Below are positions 25,361 to 33,257 of a stretch of DNA of 52,015 nucleotides, piece by piece. The stretch lies in contig CADABX010000010.1 of assembly GCA_902786285.1 (NCBI GenBank), positions 1-52,015 on the forward strand, written 5' to 3'. The first letter of the stretch is position 1, and each line of letters starts with the position of its first letter. The notes under the pieces are model-generated. The model did not search any database. It was not told where the DNA came from and saw nothing but the letters and a program-made list of their open reading frames with translations. This DNA comes from Oscillospiraceae bacterium. GTDB taxonomy: Bacteria > Bacillota > Clostridia > Oscillospirales > Acutalibacteraceae. The position numbers and the translations under genes are program-made.

Positions 25361-26320
25361 ATGGCTATTGTATTGAAAGAAGCGTATTTCCTGTCCTCCA
25401 CCGGCATCAATCGTATCCGCTGCAATATCTGGGAAGACGACACGTTGCCGAAACGCGGTGTATTCCAGATCGCGCACGGCGTGTCAGAGCATATCGATCG
25501 CTATGACGCATTTGCACGCTTTCTTGCGTCAAACGGATTTGTCGTTTGCGGCAACGATCATCTCGGCCACGGCAAATCGGTCGATTCACCGGAAGATCTC
25601 GGTTTCTTTGCGGAGGAAGACGGCGATTTGCGCATGGTGGACGACATGCACATTCTGACGCAGATCATGAAAAAGCGTTATCCCGGTCTGCCGTATATTC
25701 TGTTTGGTCATTCCATGGGTTCGTTCTGTGCGCGCTGCTATGCCGCCGCGTTCGGAAACGAACTGGACGGACTGATCCTTTGCGGCACCGGCGAGCTGCC
25801 CGCATCCGCCGCCGCGATTGAAGCGCCGATCCGCTTTTTGGCAAAGAAGCTCGGCCCCCGCACGCCGGTCAATAACGCGCTGTTTGATAAGATCAGCACC
25901 ATCGGAATCAAAAATAAACGCACCGACAAGGACTGGCTGAGTCTGAGCGAAGCGAACGTGGACGCCTATATCAACGACCCGCTGTGCGGTGTGGAACTGA
26001 AGCTCGGCGGTGTGCGCGATCTGCTTTCGCTTGCAAATACTGCCTGCTCCACCGAATGGCCGAGCTTGGTACCGCTCGGTCTGCCCATCCTTGTGATCTC
26101 CGGCGCGAATGATCCGGTCGGCATGAAGGGCCGCGGCATCATCGCCGTATGTGACAATCTGGAAGAGGCCGGCCACGCACCGAGCGTGATCCTTTATCCG
26201 ACGTTCCGTCACGAGATTTTGAACGAAGACGACGCACAAAAGGTTTTTGACGATGTGCTGGAATGGCTTGACAATGTCCTCGGCGTAGACGCACCGGCAG
26301 CAGAAAACGAAGCAGAATAA
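25361..26320 (+). CDS. Alpha/beta hydrolase, monoacylglycerol lipase-like (serine aminopeptidase S33 family)
   Basis: A cytosolic alpha/beta hydrolase, 319 residues, of the Hydrolase_4 type. The oxyanion-hole motif is IAHGVSEHIDRYD, the nucleophile elbow FGHSMGS (Ser118), the acid ISGANDPVG and the His in PTFRHEILNED. This family includes monoacylglycerol lipases and lysophospholipases. It has its own promoter and terminator, yet lies directly before the putative glycerolipid operon, in the same direction. The substrate is inferred only at family level. Confidence 0.9.
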   Translation: MAIVLKEAYFLSSTGINRIRCNIWEDDTLPKRGVFQIAHGVSEHIDRYDAFARFLASNGFVVCGNDHLGHGKSVDSPEDLGFFAEEDGDLRMVDDMHILTQIMKKRYPGLPYILFGHSMGSFCARCYAAAFGNELDGLILCGTGELPASAAAIEAPIRFLAKKLGPRTPVNNALFDKISTIGIKNKRTDKDWLSLSEANVDAYINDPLCGVELKLGGVRDLLSLANTACSTEWPSLVPLGLPILVISGANDPVGMKGRGIIAVCDNLEEAGHAPSVILYPTFRHEILNEDDAQKVFDDVLEWLDNVLGVDAPAAENEAE

Positions 26321-26324
26321 CACC

Positions 26325-26375
26325 AAACGGCCGGAACCCGATCAGTCGGATTCCAGCCGTTTCCTTGTTTTTGCA
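26325..26375 (+). terminator. Terminator of the alpha/beta hydrolase gene
   Basis: AAACGGC (26325-26331) pairs with GCCGTTT (26356-26362), with an inner GGAA/TTCC pairing, followed by CCTTGTTTTT. Confidence 0.75.
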
Positions 26376-26446
26376 GTCTGCAGGATTTCACATCGACATC
26401 AAAGATTTCGTTAAGCAAACCCTTTCGGACGATCACATATTCCGGA

Positions 26447-26476
26447 TTGACATCATCGCCATATCTGGTATATGAT
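26447..26476 (+). promoter_or_regulatory. Promoter of the glycerolipid-type operon
   Basis: TTGACA (26447-26452), 18-nt spacer, TATGAT (26471-26476). The 5' leader then has a hairpin AGTCGG/CCGACT (26486-26505) ahead of the AAAGGAG site. Confidence 0.65.
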
Positions 26477-26533
26477 ATAAGTGACAGTCGGTCGTTCGGC
26501 CGACTTGAAACCGTTTTTCTCAAAGGAGCATCT

Positions 26534-28264
26534 ATGAATCTTTCAAAATGCAGTAAAAAACTGAAAAAACGATTCGGTGACGCCGTTACGCTTTCGCTTG
26601 AAAATCAATCCGTCGTTCTGCGCGGTCATCTGGCCACATGGGCGCAGGTGATCGAGGCGTGTCAGTCGGTCGCTGAAAAGAACAGTGCAATCCATGTTGT
26701 CAATGATATAACCTGTGACGAGCAAACCGAAACACCCATGCGCGTCCCCGGCTTTACCGACAACACCGTTGACGGCGCCGCTCCCGATGTGCTTGTCATC
26801 GGCGGCGGGATCTCCGGCGCGTCGATTGCAAGAGAGCTGACAAAATGGAAGCTGGACGTCTTGCTGGTGGAAAAGGAAGCCGATCTTGCGCTGCAGGCCT
26901 CCGGCCGAAACGACGGCGAGGTACATCCGGGCATCGATCTTGGCAAAGGCTCGCTCAAGCACAGGTACATCCGCCGCGCAAACCGCATGTTCGGCGACGT
27001 CTGCAGCGAACTGGACGTCGAGTTTCACCGCATCGGGCAATATGTGCTTTTCCAAAACAACGCGCTCAAACCGCTGATCGGTCTGTACTGCCTGTGGCGC
27101 AAATATCACGACGGTATTGAAGATACAAAGTTGATTTCCGGCAGTCAACTGAGAGCACAGGAGCCGCATCTGCAGCCAGGTACAAAGTTTGCAATCTGGA
27201 ATCCGAGCGCCGGCGTCGTCTGTCCCTACGGGCTGACCATCGCCTATGCGGAAAACGCGGTGCAAAACGGCGCCAAGGTTTCGCTGCATACCGCGGTGCT
27301 GGATATGGACGTAAAAAACGGCGAGATTTGCAGCGTGAAAACCAACCGCGGCACAATCTTTCCGAAGCTTGTCATCAACGCCGCCGGCGTTTTCGCCGAA
27401 GATGTTGCCGCCATGGCGCAGGACCGGTTCTTTTCGATTCATCCGCGGCGCGGTACGAACTCGATCACGGACAAGAAGACCGGCGCATTTTTACACAGTA
27501 TTGCAACCGTCAAAGAGCTTTCCGTACACGGCAAAAACCATTCCAAAGGCGGCGGCACCATGCGCACAGCACACGGCAATCTGCTGGTCGGTCCGGACGC
27601 GGTGGAAACATTTGAAAAAGAGAACACCGCAACCAACCGCGAAAGTATTGCGACGGTGTTCAAGAAACAAAAAATCACGATGCCCGATCTTTCCGAGCAC
27701 GACATCATCACGTATTTTACCGGCGTGCGCGCACCGACATTTGAAGAGGACTACATCATTGAGCGCGGCCGCCGGACGACGAATCTCATCCATTGTGCCG
27801 GTATCCAGTCGCCGGGACTGACAACCGCGCCCGCCGTTGCCGAAGATGTGGCGCAGATGGCCGTCGACTTTTTGAAAGAAAAGCAAACCGTCGAACAAAA
27901 CCAAGCGTTTAATCCAATCCGCAAAGGCGTGCCGGTCCTGCGCAAAATGAGCGACGAACAGCGCGAAGAGATGATTCGTAAAAATCCCGATTACGGCGTC
28001 ATCATATGCAGGTGTGAGGAAATCAGCAAAGGTGAGATCCTCGACGCGCTGCATGCGCCGATCTGTGTGCCGACAGTAGATGGGATCAAAAAGCGGGTCC
28101 GTCCCGGCATGGGCCGCTGCCAGGGCGGCTTCTGCTCCCCGCTCGTTACGAAAATCATTGCCGACTTTCTGGACGAACCGCTTTCTGCAGTACGCAAATC
28201 TTCTCCGGCGTCCGTAATCACTTACGGCAAAACGAAGCAAAACGAAGGAGGTCGCGACGCATGA
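26534..28264 (+). CDS. GlpA-like FAD glycerol-3-phosphate dehydrogenase with N-terminal BON-like and C-terminal [2Fe-2S] domains
   Basis: A 576-residue flavoprotein related to anaerobic glycerol-3-phosphate dehydrogenase. Residues 1 to about 60 look like a BON domain (LENQSVVLRGHLATW to AIHVVNDI), unusual for this enzyme. The FAD Rossmann motif VLVIGGGISGASIAREL follows near residue 90, then the GlpA/GlpO-like oxidase domain (ASGRNDGEVHPG, GVRAPTFEEDYIIE). A BFD-type [2Fe-2S] domain has Cys492, Cys494, Cys529 and Cys534 (ICRCEE, GRCQGGFC). The start ATG 26534 lies behind AAAGGAGCATCT. Its stop overlaps the next start (ATGA). Likely oxidises G3P or a similar polyol phosphate. Confidence 0.88.
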   Translation: MNLSKCSKKLKKRFGDAVTLSLENQSVVLRGHLATWAQVIEACQSVAEKNSAIHVVNDITCDEQTETPMRVPGFTDNTVDGAAPDVLVIGGGISGASIARELTKWKLDVLLVEKEADLALQASGRNDGEVHPGIDLGKGSLKHRYIRRANRMFGDVCSELDVEFHRIGQYVLFQNNALKPLIGLYCLWRKYHDGIEDTKLISGSQLRAQEPHLQPGTKFAIWNPSAGVVCPYGLTIAYAENAVQNGAKVSLHTAVLDMDVKNGEICSVKTNRGTIFPKLVINAAGVFAEDVAAMAQDRFFSIHPRRGTNSITDKKTGAFLHSIATVKELSVHGKNHSKGGGTMRTAHGNLLVGPDAVETFEKENTATNRESIATVFKKQKITMPDLSEHDIITYFTGVRAPTFEEDYIIERGRRTTNLIHCAGIQSPGLTTAPAVAEDVAQMAVDFLKEKQTVEQNQAFNPIRKGVPVLRKMSDEQREEMIRKNPDYGVIICRCEEISKGEILDALHAPICVPTVDGIKKRVRPGMGRCQGGFCSPLVTKIIADFLDEPLSAVRKSSPASVITYGKTKQNEGGRDA

Positions 28265-29529
28265 AAAACGAATCCTATGACGTCGTCGTGATCGGTGGCG
28301 GCCCGGCAGGTCTGGCGGCAGCCATCAGTGCCCACGACAGCGGCGCCAAGGTGCTGCTGCTTGAACGCGAAGCGCGGCTCGGCGGCATTCTCAAGCAATG
28401 TATCCACGACGGTTTCGGCCTGATACGTTTCGGCGAAAAGCTGTCGGGTCCGGAATATGCCGAAAGGTATATTGACGAATTTCATGCACGGCAGATCGCA
28501 GCCGTCACACTGACGTTTGTGACAAAGATTGAAAAGACCGGTTCCGGTTTTACGGTGCACACAGTCAGCCGTAACGGTGTTGCGCGCTATCGGGCGGCCG
28601 CGCTCGTGCTTGCAACCGGCTGCCGCGAACGCACCGCCAAACAGGTCTTTATCCACGGAACGCGTCCCGCCGGTGTTTTCACGGCAGGTACAGCGCAGCA
28701 TTTTACGAACCTTTTAGGAGAACTGCCGACAAAGCGATGCGTGATTCTCGGTTCGGGCGATATCGGGCTGATTATGGCGCGGCGACTGACACTGGAGGGC
28801 GCCGAGGTGCTCGGCGTATACGAAGCAAAACCGACGCCGTCCGGTCTGACGCGCAATCTGCACCAGTGCCTATATGACTACGACATTCCCCTGTATCTGT
28901 CTCACACGGTGACGCGCGTTTTCGGAACCGACCGGCTCGAGAGCGTTGAAATCTCCGAAGTCGACGAACACATGACGCCGATTCCGGGTACCGAACAACG
29001 GCTCGATTGCGACGCGCTGATTCTTTCTGTCGGGCTGATTCCCGAAAACGAGCTTGCTGAATCGCTGGGCGTCAAGCTTGATCCGAAAACGAAAGGACCG
29101 GTTTGTGACGGTCAGAATATGACGAGTGTTGACGGCGTGTTCTCCTGCGGCAATGCGCTGCATGTGAACGATCTTGTGGATTATGTTTCCGAAAACGCCG
29201 CTGTTGCCGGCGCTGCGGCTGCCGCCTACAAACCGCAAAAGCGAAAACCGGTCGAAATCCATATTTCCGACACGCTGCTTTACATGGTGCCGCAGCAGCT
29301 CGATCTTGCCAGAAACAACAATAAAACGGCCGTTTATTTCCGCGCCAGAGGCGATTACAATAACAGCCGTCTGGCGCTGACCGTCGACGGCAAAGAGGTC
29401 TTTTCCAGGCGCTACGCTTTTTTGCGTCCGCCGGAAATGGAAAAGCTGGAACTGGATTTCGACGGTATGGGACTGACTGAAACATCTGACGTGCAGTTCA
29501 AGCTGGAACCGCAAACAGAAAAGGGGTGA
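28261..29529 (+). CDS. FAD/NAD(P)-dependent oxidoreductase (GlpB/HcnA-like partner)
   Basis: A 422-residue pyridine-nucleotide-disulfide-type flavoprotein. The FAD motif VVVIGGGPAGLAAAIS is at residues 8-23, LGGILKQCIHDGFG follows, a second nucleotide motif VILGSGDIGLIMARRL is near residue 160, and VDGVFSCGNALHVNDLVDYVSE marks the second FAD contact. It probably passes electrons from the GlpA-like subunit to NAD(P)+ or a carrier. It overlaps its neighbours on both sides, and the GlpA-FAD-DUF1667 order is recurrent in clostridia. Confidence 0.9.
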   Translation: MKNESYDVVVIGGGPAGLAAAISAHDSGAKVLLLEREARLGGILKQCIHDGFGLIRFGEKLSGPEYAERYIDEFHARQIAAVTLTFVTKIEKTGSGFTVHTVSRNGVARYRAAALVLATGCRERTAKQVFIHGTRPAGVFTAGTAQHFTNLLGELPTKRCVILGSGDIGLIMARRLTLEGAEVLGVYEAKPTPSGLTRNLHQCLYDYDIPLYLSHTVTRVFGTDRLESVEISEVDEHMTPIPGTEQRLDCDALILSVGLIPENELAESLGVKLDPKTKGPVCDGQNMTSVDGVFSCGNALHVNDLVDYVSENAAVAGAAAAAYKPQKRKPVEIHISDTLLYMVPQQLDLARNNNKTAVYFRARGDYNNSRLALTVDGKEVFSRRYAFLRPPEMEKLELDFDGMGLTETSDVQFKLEPQTEKG

Positions 29530-29534
29530 TACAT

Positions 29535-29909
29535 TTGACGGAACTGACCTGTATCGTCTGCCCGCGCAGCTGTAAGCTGCAGATCAGCGCAGACAAAGAA
29601 ACCCTTATCGTTACGGGAAACGCATGCAAACGCGGCGCTGTGTTTGCCCAAAACGAAATGACCGACCCCAGACGTACGCTTTGCTCCACGGTCGCCACAG
29701 TGTTTCCCGAAGCACCGGTGCTGCCGGTGCGTGTCTCGGATGAGATCCCAAAAGCAAAGATCTTTGACGTGATGCGTGAAATCAACCGGACAGTGGTCAA
29801 AACGCGGATCGGGCGCGGTGACGTCGTGATCAAAAATGTTCTGGGTCTGGGCGCAGACGTGATTGCGACCAGCGATCTGTTAAAAGAGAAAGCAGGTGAA
29901 ACTTCATGA
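29535..29909 (+). CDS. DUF1667 protein, Cys-rich partner of the flavoproteins
   Basis: A 124-residue protein of the DUF1667 family. The N-terminus has CIVCPRSCKLQI and GNACKRGAVFAQNE, four cysteines that probably bind a metal or Fe-S centre. The C-terminal half (RTVVKTRIGRGDVVIKNVLGLGADVIATSDL) is the family's conserved beta part. I place the start at TTG 29535, five bases after GGGGTGAT; GTG 29526 is an alternative. It is probably an electron-transfer subunit of the preceding flavoproteins, inferred from constant linkage. Its stop overlaps the kinase start (ATGA). Confidence 0.85.
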   Translation: MTELTCIVCPRSCKLQISADKETLIVTGNACKRGAVFAQNEMTDPRRTLCSTVATVFPEAPVLPVRVSDEIPKAKIFDVMREINRTVVKTRIGRGDVVIKNVLGLGADVIATSDLLKEKAGETS

Positions 29910-31465
29910 GCGATTCCCTGGTATTAACCTTTGACATCGGCACACAAAGTGCACGCGCACTGCTGGTGCGGCCCGACGGCAGCTTTGCCGACATGGAGCA
30001 AAAGAAGTATGAACAGCCCTATTTTTCAAAGCAGCCCGGCTGGGCGGAACAAAAACCGGATTTCTATTTTGAGACCATGGCGGCGCTATCGAAAGCACTG
30101 CTGGCGCGCAACGAATCCGAGACAGATAAGATCATTGCGGTAACCTTGACCTGTATCCGTGATACGGTGCTTTGTCTGGACAAGGACAGACAACCGCTGC
30201 GCGATATTATTCTATGGCTCGACAAGCGCCGCGCACACTACCAAAAAAACTTTCCGTTCAATAAAACCGCGCTGTTCCGTCTTGTCGGTATGGGCGAAAC
30301 GGTGAAGGATATCTTTCGTATTACGGCAGCCAACTGGCTGATGCAGAACGAACCGGATATCTGGGCCAAAACCGACAAATATGTTTTACTGCCGACCTAT
30401 CTCAACTATAAGCTGACCGGCAATCTGATCGATTCCACGGCCAATATGATCGGACACATCCCGTTTGATTACAAAAAGCGCCAGTGGCAGGGGCCGCATG
30501 CTCTGAGTCGCTGTGTCAGCGATGTTCCTGCCGAAAAGCTTTGCAAGCTGGTGCCGTCCGGTACTGTGATCGGCGCAATCACGCCGCAATCGAGCAAACT
30601 GACCGGCATTCCCGCAGGGCTTCCGCTGATTGCAACAGGCTCCGATAAAGGCTGCGAAACATTGGGCCTTTCGGTGATCCATCCGTATCAGGCAGCAGTT
30701 TCCTTCGGCACAACGGCAACGCTGCAGATGGCAGTGCGCGAATACTTTGAACCGCAAAAATTCATGCCAGCCTACCCTGCGGTTCCAAACGATATGTATA
30801 ACCCGGAATTTGAGGTTTTCCGCGGCTTCTGGATGCTGTCGTGGTTTATCGATCAGTTTGGTGCAGCGGACAAAATGGAGGCGGAAAAATGCGGTATTTC
30901 CACCGAACAGCTGCTGGATGCGCGCATTCGCGACATCGAACCTGGCTGCGGCGGTTTGCTGCTGCAGCCGTTCTGGACCGCCGGTATTACGAACCCGAAC
31001 GCCAAAGGGACCATTGTAGGCTTTTCTGAATATCACACACGGTATCACCTGTATCGCGCGATAATCGAAGGAATCTGCATGGAGCTGTATCACGGTCTGC
31101 AGACCATGGAAAAACGCTCCGGCAAAAAGGTAACGGAGCTGCATGCGGGCGGCGGCGGTGCAAAAAGCGCCATCGTCTGCCAGATCACTGCCGATCTTTT
31201 CGGACTGCCGGTCAAGCGGATTCAGACGCATGAAGCGAGCGCAGTCGGCGCATCGATGGCGGCGTTCCTTGCAATGGGAACCTTTAAGGACTACGAGGAT
31301 GCAATCGCCCACATGGTGCAGGAAAAGGATGTTTTCCGACCGGACGAGGATAATCACCGACGCTATATGGCCTTTTACAACAAGGCGTATGCGCTGCTTT
31401 CCGACAAGCTGGAGCCGATCGATAAAAATATTGTGAATCTTTTGAAAAGGAGTTCTTCTGTATGA
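29906..31465 (+). CDS. FGGY-family carbohydrate/polyol kinase
   Basis: A 519-residue sugar or polyol kinase. The N-terminal phosphate motif is LTFDIGTQSARALLV, and a catalytic-base candidate lies in ATGSDKGCETLGL. The ATP-domain motifs AVSFGTTATLQM and LHAGGGGAKSAIVCQITADLFGLPV are clear, and the C-terminal signature is intact. It differs from typical glycerol kinase, lacking the usual GlpK signatures, so the substrate could be glycerol, an alkylglycerol or another polyol. Overlaps with both neighbours (4 nt each) show tight coupling. Its neighbour, the AGPS-like oxidase, resembles the ygcE-ygcU pairing in E. coli (from memory). Confidence 0.88.
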   Translation: MSDSLVLTFDIGTQSARALLVRPDGSFADMEQKKYEQPYFSKQPGWAEQKPDFYFETMAALSKALLARNESETDKIIAVTLTCIRDTVLCLDKDRQPLRDIILWLDKRRAHYQKNFPFNKTALFRLVGMGETVKDIFRITAANWLMQNEPDIWAKTDKYVLLPTYLNYKLTGNLIDSTANMIGHIPFDYKKRQWQGPHALSRCVSDVPAEKLCKLVPSGTVIGAITPQSSKLTGIPAGLPLIATGSDKGCETLGLSVIHPYQAAVSFGTTATLQMAVREYFEPQKFMPAYPAVPNDMYNPEFEVFRGFWMLSWFIDQFGAADKMEAEKCGISTEQLLDARIRDIEPGCGGLLLQPFWTAGITNPNAKGTIVGFSEYHTRYHLYRAIIEGICMELYHGLQTMEKRSGKKVTELHAGGGGAKSAIVCQITADLFGLPVKRIQTHEASAVGASMAAFLAMGTFKDYEDAIAHMVQEKDVFRPDEDNHRRYMAFYNKAYALLSDKLEPIDKNIVNLLKRSSSV

Positions 31466-33231
31466 GTACAAAACCGTATAAGGGCTTTGAACCGAAATGG
31501 GTGCTGACCCGTGCGCCCGAAAACAGCTACCGTTCCATATTTCGCTGGGGCGATCCGGACTTTTTTAAATATCCGAAGGAAGCGCTGTATAAATATGTCA
31601 AAGAGCGCTGTAATCTGACCGACGAAGAGTTTCAACAGTATAATGACGACATCGGCATGGATCCGGTTGTACTCGGTGCGGAACACGCGCCGAAGATCGA
31701 CCCGAAGCATGTTGCGGCGATTGCCGCGATTGTCGGCGAAAAGAATGTTTCACAGTCGGACTATGACCGTCTTGCCGTCGCCTACGGTCAGACCATGTAC
31801 GACCTGCTGCGCATGCGCCACCGCCGGTTCGATTCCCTGCCGGACCTCGTTGTCTTCCCGGAAACGAGCGAACAGATTGAACAGATCGTCGCCTATGTCA
31901 CAGCGCATAAGATCCCGTTGTATGTCTACGGCGGCGGCTCCTCCGTGACCCGCGGTGTGGAGCCGGTCAAGGGCGGCGTTTCCCTGGATATGCGCCGCAA
32001 TTTCAACAAGGTGCTGAAATTCAACGAAGTGGATCAGACCATTACCGTACAGGCAGGTATGTCCGGACCGAAGCTGGAAGAGACACTGCAAAACGCGCAG
32101 ACACTCTTCGGCGCCAAACGAGCCTATACCTGCGGCCATTTTCCGCAGTCGTTTGAATACTCTTCGGTCGGCGGCTGGGTCGTGACACGCGGCGCCGGCC
32201 AAAACAGTACCTACTACGGCACCATCGCGGATATCGTGCTCTCGCAGAAATACGCGACGCCGATCGGCGTCATTGAAACAAGCCACTATTCCCGGGAAGC
32301 GACCGGTCCGAATCTGAACCAGATCATGATGGGCGGCGAAGGCACGTTCGGCGTACTCACCGAAGTGACGCTCAAGATTTTCCGCTGGATGCCCGAAAAC
32401 CGCAAACGTTTTTCATATATGTTTAAAGACTGGGCGACCGCCCGTGTTGCGGCCAGGGAAATGATGCAGTGCGAATGCGGCTATTCTTCGGTCTTCCGCC
32501 TGTCAGATGCAGAAGAGACCTCGTTGATGCTGCATCTTTACAATGTGGATGAAACACCGCTTGAACCGATGCTCAGCAAACTCGGCTATCAGGATTTTGA
32601 ACGCTGTTTATTTTTAGGCTTTACTGACGGTGAAAAAGGGTTTTCCAAAAACGTTGCGCGCAACATCAGAAAGATTGCGCTGAAGCACGGCGGTATCCCG
32701 CTGACCGGTCTTGTATGCAAGGGATGGGAAAAAGGCAGGTTCAACGATCCGTATCTGCGCGATACACTGATGGACTTCGGCTTTATGATCGACACACTGG
32801 AATGCACGGTCAACTGGTCCAACATGGGTCGCGTACATCGCGAAGTGCGCGAGGTGTGCCATGCGCTGCCGAACACCATTGTCACCACGCATATGTCCCA
32901 CTGCTATCCGCAGGGTGCGAATCTGTATTTCATCTTTATGACAAAGATGCAGGATGAAGAGGAATTCCGCAGATATCACGCCACGATTCTGGACGCGATT
33001 CAAAAATCCGGCGCGGCCATCTCGCACCATCACGGCATCGGCAAGATGTTTGCGCCGTGGCTGGAAGGCTATCTTGGGGAGAAGGAATACGGTGTGATCC
33101 GCACGCTCAAGGACTATTTCGACCCGGATTATGTGATGAACCCGGGCGGCACAATCGGTTTGGATTTGAAGCCCGAGGAGAAAAAATTTCTGCGTGAGCA
33201 CAAGGAATACCTTGACCACGCCGAAGAATAA
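31462..33231 (+). CDS. Alkyldihydroxyacetonephosphate-synthase-like FAD oxidase
   Basis: A 589-residue FAD_binding_4 (VAO/AGPS-type) flavoprotein. The FAD loop is VYGGGSSVTRG; EYSSVGGWVVTRGAGQNSTYYG, IMMGGEGTFGVLTEVTLKIF, RFNDPYLRDTLMDFG and the active-site triple His in ISHHHGIGKMF are all AGPS marks. AGPS swaps the acyl chain of acyl-DHAP for an alkyl chain; relatives such as YgcU have unknown sugar-phosphate-type substrates. In this operon it may act on an ether lipid fragment, or oxidise a polyol phosphate. Start ATG 31462, behind AAAAGGAGTTCTTCTGT, overlaps the kinase stop. Confidence 0.85.
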   Translation: MSTKPYKGFEPKWVLTRAPENSYRSIFRWGDPDFFKYPKEALYKYVKERCNLTDEEFQQYNDDIGMDPVVLGAEHAPKIDPKHVAAIAAIVGEKNVSQSDYDRLAVAYGQTMYDLLRMRHRRFDSLPDLVVFPETSEQIEQIVAYVTAHKIPLYVYGGGSSVTRGVEPVKGGVSLDMRRNFNKVLKFNEVDQTITVQAGMSGPKLEETLQNAQTLFGAKRAYTCGHFPQSFEYSSVGGWVVTRGAGQNSTYYGTIADIVLSQKYATPIGVIETSHYSREATGPNLNQIMMGGEGTFGVLTEVTLKIFRWMPENRKRFSYMFKDWATARVAAREMMQCECGYSSVFRLSDAEETSLMLHLYNVDETPLEPMLSKLGYQDFERCLFLGFTDGEKGFSKNVARNIRKIALKHGGIPLTGLVCKGWEKGRFNDPYLRDTLMDFGFMIDTLECTVNWSNMGRVHREVREVCHALPNTIVTTHMSHCYPQGANLYFIFMTKMQDEEEFRRYHATILDAIQKSGAAISHHHGIGKMFAPWLEGYLGEKEYGVIRTLKDYFDPDYVMNPGGTIGLDLKPEEKKFLREHKEYLDHAEE

Positions 33232-33257
33232 TCGAGCGAAAGAAAGGCGGTATATGA

